Positions 59,541-64,000 of a stretch of DNA of 64,000 bases are shown in pieces. Numbering within the stretch: the first letter of the stretch is position 1; the number at the start of each line of letters is the position of its first letter. Under the pieces are notes generated by a model. The model was given only the letters and a program-made list of their open reading frames with translations. It was not told the origin of the DNA and did not search any database. The DNA is from CAKVOD01 sp964606505 (GTDB lineage Bacteria; Bacillota; Clostridia; Christensenellales; UBA1242), in assembly GCA_964606505.1 (NCBI GenBank), contig CAZSGM010000002.1, forward strand, positions 124,001 through 188,000, read 5' to 3'. Made by a program: the position numbers and the translations under genes.

Positions 59541-59672
59541 TTAAGATTAATAATTAATTGAATAAACACGCCAAGTTAATTGTTTTTAAGTTTTGTCAAC
59601 GCTCACTATTTAATAAGCATTGTCAATTCAATAATTTTAAGGCAATTAAGTTTCAAATTCACTTTAGGCTAC

Positions 59673-59710
59673 AAAAAAGCCACACGGGAATAACCCGTGT
59701 GGCTTTTTTT
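59673..59710. terminator. Strong bidirectional terminator
   Basis: 16-bp perfect stem AAAAAAGCCACACGGG / CCCGTGTGGCTTTTTT with a 5-base loop; serves the giant gene and the convergent minus-strand gene. Confidence 0.92.
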
Positions 59711-59829
59711 TATTGTTTATATGTAAGTGTAACAATCAATTAAAATGTATTAGTTAATAAAATTGCTTAAATTGAATTTTGAACAAGGATATTTGCAATC
59801 AATTAACTATTTTAATATAATTTTGATTT

Positions 59830-60723
59830 TTATTTTTCCATTTCGTCTTTTTCAACTGCTTTAGCTGTTGTTTTGTTTTCGGCCTCTTTAGCAGGTGTGC
59901 TAGCCGCAACTGCGTCGTTTTGTTTGTGTTCGCCGCAAAGTTCGTTAAGTGGATAAAAATCAATAACGTCATTGATACCCATTTCGTTAACTGATTTTTT
60001 CAAGCGGATAACATCACTAACTTCCAAATCTTCCGCCAAAACTTTGCAGGACAATCTTTTAAGTTTTTTAATGTCTTGTACTTTAATTGCAACTTTTGAG
60101 CCCGCATAAGCCACAATACCTAGTGCTCCCGCAATCAAGAGTGCTTCTCCAACAGGGGAACATTCGTGAATCATATTTAGGTTATATTGAAGTGCCGCAA
60201 AGTGCTGGGAAATGGTGTAATTGCCTATATTTTCCAGTTTTGCATAAACAGGGAAAAATCCGTCTGTAAGTGCTTTAAGGTTTCCGCCAACTATACCGAG
60301 TATACCAACATACTTGCCAGCTTTTTTAACGTGGCGCAAACTTGTTCTTTTTGCGTCGCTCTTAATCATTGCTTTAACATTTTTGTTTACTTTTTTGAAA
60401 TATTTTTTGTCTTGCTTGTCAGCATAATACTTTTCTTTCAAAGCCTTGTAAAGTTGTTTAATTTCGGCGTCAGAAAGTAGGTTAATATTCTTTGGGTTTT
60501 CCAAAGCAGCTAAAAACTCTCTCTGTTCAGCGTCTAATTTTGCAGGGTCAACTTTAATACCCTCTTGTGCGTTTTTAGGCTCGTCTGCTTCAGTAGAAAT
60601 AACTCTTTGTTCCGCATTAGTAACTGCGTCGCTCTTAGTATTTTCATCGTTTTGTTCAACAATTGCATTAGCAACATTGAAAAGGAATTCAGCATCGTAA
60701 GCCGTAGTCTTTTTGTCAGTCAT
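59830..60723 (-). CDS. Hypothetical membrane protein
   Basis: 297 residues. The N-terminal 130 residues are polar and helical (Lys/Glu/Asp-rich, e.g. SDAEIKQLYKALKEKYYADK) without a signal peptide. Two hydrophobic stretches follow, near residues 134-160 (YVGILGIVGGNLKALTDGFF) and 190-215 (VGEALLIAGALGIVAYAGSK), then a basic region and a disordered C-terminal tail. Start supported by AAAGGAG nine bases before the ATG on the minus strand. I do not recognise the family. It is divergent from the RiPP candidate locus and shares its 281-base upstream region. Confidence 0.65.
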   Translation of the reverse strand: MTDKKTTAYDAEFLFNVANAIVEQNDENTKSDAVTNAEQRVISTEADEPKNAQEGIKVDPAKLDAEQREFLAALENPKNINLLSDAEIKQLYKALKEKYYADKQDKKYFKKVNKNVKAMIKSDAKRTSLRHVKKAGKYVGILGIVGGNLKALTDGFFPVYAKLENIGNYTISQHFAALQYNLNMIHECSPVGEALLIAGALGIVAYAGSKVAIKVQDIKKLKRLSCKVLAEDLEVSDVIRLKKSVNEMGINDVIDFYPLNELCGEHKQNDAVAASTPAKEAENKTTAKAVEKDEMEK

Positions 60724-60947
60724 AATCTCATACTCCTTTGTTGTTGGATTATGATTTGATTATAACGCAAAAAAAGCGATTTGTCAAGACTTTCGCCAAA
60801 ATTCTCCCCACCGCTTTTCCATAAAAAGTTATTGAATTTTTTGTGTTAAAAAATTTGTTTTTATTTATCCACTTTAAAAAAAAATAAGTTGTATTAATAA
60901 AACATATCACTATCTTAAATGTTGAGGAAATTATTTAAGTAAAATAA

Positions 60948-60976
60948 TTGACTTTTTCTGATTATAATGCTAAAAT
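60948..60976 (+). promoter_or_regulatory. Promoter of the RiPP candidate locus
   Basis: TTGACT, 17-base spacer, TAAAAT; transcription would start about 20 bases before the peptide ATG, just ahead of its ribosome binding site. Confidence 0.65.
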
Positions 60977-61004
60977 ATATCTAAATAACAAAGGAGGGTA
61001 AGTC

Positions 61005-61076
61005 ATGATTGTATTAAGTATACCTGCTGCAACTTGCTATTGTTGTGATTGTGACGGGAAAGGTCATTCAAAGTAA
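61005..61076 (+). CDS. 23-residue Cys-rich peptide, candidate RiPP precursor
   Basis: Very short gene with a perfect AAGGAGGG site (60991-60998) six bases before ATG. The peptide is a 10-residue hydrophobic leader-like segment (MIVLSIPAAT) followed by CYCCDCDGKGHSK, with Cys at 11, 13, 14 and 16. It lies directly before a radical SAM/SPASM enzyme and is followed by an attenuator-like hairpin, the usual arrangement for a ribosomally made, post-translationally modified peptide whose precursor is produced in excess. The leader is unusually short for a RiPP, and I do not recognise the family. The four Cys could be thioether (sactionine or ranthipeptide) donors or a metal site. Alternatively it could be a small regulatory peptide. 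Confidence 0.7.
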   Translation: MIVLSIPAATCYCCDCDGKGHSK

Positions 61077-61078
61077 TG

Positions 61079-61107
61079 AGTGGGTAATTCCCCACTTGTT
61101 TTTTTGT
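61079..61107 (+). terminator. Attenuator-like hairpin between peptide and maturase genes
   Basis: AGTGGG / CCCACT stem with a 6-base loop followed by TGTTTTTTTG, starting two bases after the peptide stop codon. The stem is only 6 bp, so partial read-through into the maturase is plausible. Confidence 0.75.
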
Positions 61108-61131
61108 TAATTATACTTGGGCAGGTTAAAG

Positions 61132-62441
61132 ATGAAAGTTTCAAATTTTATTGTTGCTAAACAGGTTGGTGATGACTATATTTTGTTTTCGACTATATCA
61201 AAGAAGATTATAAAAGTTTCTAAAGAGTTTTATAGTGAGATGAATGATTTAGATGAGCAGAACTTAAAAGTGATAAAATTGAATGAATTGCAATTTTTGC
61301 TTGATTCGTATTTTGTTATTGAGGATAATGTTGACGAAAAACGGATTGTTGAAGCCGCTCTTGATATTGATAGGTTACATCAAGAGATATTTTCTAGTTA
61401 TATTGCTTTTTCAACCTTATGTAATTTTGCATGTGTTTATTGTTATGAAGAGTGTCAAACGGAAAGAAAATTTGTGATGAATCAAGACATTCTAAAAAAA
61501 CAATCGAGTGGTACAAGTTTATTTTAAGCAAAAATAGATATAAAAAGTGTAAGATTACTTTGTTTGGTGGTGAACCTTTATTACATAAAAATCTTATTAA
61601 ATTATTTGTAAAAGAAATAAGAAGTTATACTCAAAATAATGGAATCACACTAAAATTGGCAATAATTACAAATGGATATCTGTTAGATCAAGATATTGTT
61701 GACTTTCTTGTAGTTAATGGGCTAGAAGAAATTCAAATAACTCTAGATGGAGTAGGGCGCGTTCACGATGAAAGGAGACCATTGCGTGGTGGTGGGGCGA
61801 CTTTTGAGCGCATAATCAAAAATATTAAATCAATAGATAAGTTTGCGGGGATTTTTTTATTTAGGGTTAGTTTTGATAAAAGCAATATTTTACAGGTAAA
61901 AGAGTTAATTAAGTATTTAAAAATTATGCGACTCAAAAATGATTACGAAATTTATTTGGCGCCTATTCATCAGACAACTGCACAAAGCAAATCTGCTTGT
62001 TCTTTTTGTAGCAGAAATACATCTGATGACTTAGATGCACTAATATGTGCGTATAAGGATTTATACTTATATATGAAAGGTTTAGATTTGCCAATCCCAA
62101 AATATATTAGTAATGGGGCATGTATGACTGTTTCAAAGGATACTGTATTGGTTGATCCTCACGGAAACTTATTTAAGTGCGTTGAGATGGTAGGGCTTGA
62201 GAATTTATCAGTTGGAAATGTTGCAGAATTAAATTATAGTCAAAGTTTGCTCGATTTTATTGCACATCCCAACTTTAAGAAATGTATTGAAAAGGGCTGT
62301 AAATACGTATGTATTTGTGGGGGTGGATGTTTGATGAAATCATATTTAAGGAATTTGACGCTTAATGAATTAGATTGTCAATATAAATTATTTGATGAAC
62401 TTATACCATTTTTATTGGAGAAAAATTATGGAAATAAATAA
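61132..62441 (+). CDS. Radical SAM/SPASM peptide maturase, split by a -1 frameshift at A AAA AAA
   Basis: Two overlapping frames (61132-61527 and the frame ending 62441) join at 61494-61500 into a continuous 436-residue enzyme. Residues 1-75 form a PqqD/RRE-like N terminus (YILFSTISKKIIKVSKEFY). The radical SAM cluster motif CxxxCxxC is at Cys97, Cys101, Cys104 (CNFACVYC); GGEP follows the junction at 146-149. The SPASM domain has C331-x13-G-x4-C350, then Cys 385, 390, 394, 396, 400 and 416 (CKYVCICGGGC). Such enzymes install thioether or C-C crosslinks in RiPPs. Without frameshifting, translation ends after 131 residues, with the 4Fe-4S motif but not the rest of the barrel. ATG 61132 is chosen; an in-frame TTG lies five codons upstream. 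May be programmed, phase-variable, broken or a sequence error. Confidence 0.85.
61494..61500 (+). other. A7 slippery heptamer at the maturase frame junction
   Basis: Zero-frame codons CTA AAA AAA CAA give the canonical A AAA AAA heptamer. A -1 slip resumes at ACA ATC GAG TGG, exactly continuing the radical SAM fold (TIEWYKFIL). One extra A would also repair the frame. Confidence 0.8.
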
Positions 62442-63600
62442 TAATGAAATTTTCAGAGAAACGATTGAAAATATAGTTAGTAATGAAACAATTAATAAGG
62501 TCATTATTAGCAATCCCACAAACAAAAGCGCAAAGTACAAAAAGGTTGTGATTGAAAATAAAAACGACCACTATATGGAAAATGCGTACACTGATAAACA
62601 TTCATTTACCAACAATTTTGACGTTTCTGCAATTGTTGAAAGGATAGATTTTTATCGCAATGACTTCAAACAAATCAATATTTTTTCTAATGAATTTGAA
62701 TATATGATAAAGATTTCAAAATCGGGAAAACTCTTTTTATCGAAAACCAAACTAAAAACTGAGTTAAAACTATCTTCAACAAATAATAGAGTTAAAAACT
62801 ATATTTTTAATGAAAACGAAATTATACAGCCACTTATTGATATGGGAATTTACACAGCTGAGGGGAAAATTGTTAAATCTATGTATGATAAATATAAGCA
62901 AATCAATAGATTTATCGAGTTGATAGATGACTATATGAAAGATAATAAGTTGAGCAGAATTAATATTGTTGATTTTGGATGTGGCAAGTCATATCTAACA
63001 TTTGTTGTTTATTATTATTTTAAGTATATAAAAAATACTGATATAACTATGGTAGGCTTGGATTTAAAAGAGGACGTTATAAAAAAATGCAACGAAACGG
63101 CTAAGAAATACGGCTATTCTTCTTTGCGTTTTGAACTAGGGGACATAAATGGTTACAAGCCTAATATGGATATTGATATGATAATAACGTTGCACGCTTG
63201 CGATACCGCGACGGATTACGCATTATATAACGCGATTAATTGGAATGTAAAAATGATTTTTTCTGTTCCGTGCTGTCAACACGAGGTCAACAAGCAAATT
63301 TCTTCGGAAAGTTTGCCGATTATAACGCGATATGGGCTAATTAAGGAAAGAATTTCTTCAGATTTTACTGACATAGTGAGATGTAATCTACTAAAAGCGA
63401 TGTCATACAATGTGGAGATGATTGAGTTTGTCGGCTTTGAGCATACGCCTAAAAATTTATTAATTAGGGCAAATTTAACAAGAATTCCTTTAGATGTTAG
63501 GAAAAAATATTTGCAAGAAGTTGTTGATTTAAAAACTGCTTTTAATTTTGAGCAAACACTTTATAAACTATTAAAAAATAGACTTGATGACTTACTGTAA
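62428..63600 (+). CDS. SAM-dependent methyltransferase (Methyltransf_32 type)
   Basis: 390-residue class I methyltransferase. The SAM-binding motif I is near residue 181 (VDFGCGKSYLTF), followed by an acidic strand end (GLDLKEDV), GDINGY, TLHACDTATDYAL (about 255) and a conserved VPCCQHEVNKQ (about 281), the pattern of the Methyltransf_32/METTL25-like group. ATG 62428 has GGAG seven bases upstream and overlaps the maturase gene by 14 bases, so the two are translationally coupled; an in-frame ATG at 62392 is possible but lacks a site. Relatives occur as stand-alone housekeeping proteins in clostridia as far as I recall, so it may modify the peptide or simply be a neighbour with an unknown (possibly RNA) substrate. 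Confidence 0.82.
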   Translation: MEINNNEIFRETIENIVSNETINKVIISNPTNKSAKYKKVVIENKNDHYMENAYTDKHSFTNNFDVSAIVERIDFYRNDFKQINIFSNEFEYMIKISKSGKLFLSKTKLKTELKLSSTNNRVKNYIFNENEIIQPLIDMGIYTAEGKIVKSMYDKYKQINRFIELIDDYMKDNKLSRINIVDFGCGKSYLTFVVYYYFKYIKNTDITMVGLDLKEDVIKKCNETAKKYGYSSLRFELGDINGYKPNMDIDMIITLHACDTATDYALYNAINWNVKMIFSVPCCQHEVNKQISSESLPIITRYGLIKERISSDFTDIVRCNLLKAMSYNVEMIEFVGFEHTPKNLLIRANLTRIPLDVRKKYLQEVVDLKTAFNFEQTLYKLLKNRLDDLL

Positions 63601-64000
63601 TATTTATTGTTAAACCGCATAACCTGTGTATGTGGTTGGCGAAAAACAGCGGCAAATTAACCAAACAAAACCTTAAACTAATTTTTTTGAGAGGAACTTT
63701 ACTAAATAAAAATAGTTTACCTATCAAAATAAAAAAATACCAAACAAAATTGCGCCGCATTTGGGCAACGTTGTTGGTCTTTTTTTAGTGGTTGTAAAAT
63801 CTTCTAAATCGCAATAAAATCGCGGTTTTTAGGATTTTTTTGTGTTTAAACAAAATTTTATATAATAAAACTTTATTTCATATAATAATGAAACTTTTAT
63901 TTAATTACTTTATTATTTAATTACTCAATAACTTAATTATTTAATTGGTTGATTATTTAATTAATATAGTTTTATAATCTAAAATAATTTAACAATACCT
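63601..64000. other. AT-rich 3' region at the window edge
   Basis: No gene is supported. It contains the terminator at 63797-63841 and, from about 63890, low-complexity TTAATTA/TTATTTAA sequence running off the window. Confidence 0.5.
63797..63841 (+). terminator. Terminator of the RiPP candidate locus
   Basis: Two-part stem, outer AAATC / GATTT and inner AAATCGC / GCGGTTT (one G-U pair), followed by TTTTTT. Confidence 0.65.

Noticed and set aside
61017..61027. AGTATACCTGC in the RiPP peptide gene shared with the 21-nt repeat at 21103-21113
   Set aside because: Only 11 bases (SIPA) match, and the rest of the repeat unit is absent, so I do not count the peptide as a member of the repeat family.

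Overview
The window looks like a chromosomal segment of an uncultured, anaerobic, gut-type Bacillota (Clostridia; I would guess a Christensenellales-like lineage). The evidence is the housekeeping content (Tex, SerRS, ArgRS, GluRS, DeoC, a U32 family protein, YugP-type metallopeptidases), strong AGGAGG-type ribosome binding sites, TTGACA/TATAAT promoters, U-tract hairpin terminators and a SipW-type signal peptidase. The lineage is inference; no rRNA, tRNA, CRISPR array, transposase or phage gene was seen.

Layout. 1-5.0 kb: two tandem paralogous membrane-anchored surface proteins with nearly identical 3' flanks; the second carries a 13-G run just inside its reading frame, a candidate phase-variation switch. 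5.3-7.7 kb: an M16 peptidase and a coiled-coil protein. 7.8-16.4 kb: a conserved block with deoC, the tex-serS-argS operon and a U32 gene whose promoter lies inside the argS terminator hairpin. 16.5-21.7 kb: a small hypothetical, two YugP-like membrane metallopeptidases and two unknown proteins. 21.9-35.0 kb: a giant (about 4364 aa) type II membrane-anchored protein made of fibronectin III-like repeats. 35.2-36.7 kb: gltX on the minus strand. 37.0-41.0 kb: a SipW-type signal peptidase followed by two TasA/CalY-like secreted or membrane proteins, one with a long histone-H1-like Lys/Ala tail. 41.6-59.5 kb: a second giant (about 5965 aa) lipoprotein with Ig-like and GLUG-type beta-solenoid repeats. 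59.8-60.7 kb: an unknown membrane protein on the minus strand. 60.9-63.6 kb: a compact candidate RiPP locus.

The most novel element is the RiPP candidate: its own promoter, a 23-codon Cys-rich peptide gene (core CYCCDC) with a strong ribosome binding site, an attenuator-like hairpin, a radical SAM/SPASM maturase, and a translationally coupled methyltransferase. The maturase is split by a -1 shift exactly at A AAA AAA, a canonical slippery heptamer. This is either programmed frameshifting, a phase-variable A-run, a disabling mutation or a sequence error; the two halves join into a perfectly normal 436-aa enzyme.

Functionally the window is dominated by the cell surface: the two giant genes alone fill about 31 kb of 64 kb. 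The SipW/TasA-like cassette, the phase-variable candidate and the repeat-protein giants together suggest an adhesion or biofilm-matrix region embedded among ordinary translation genes. A 7-residue tandem unit (AKNxSIP) recurs in three unrelated genes here and hints at a dispersed coding repeat.
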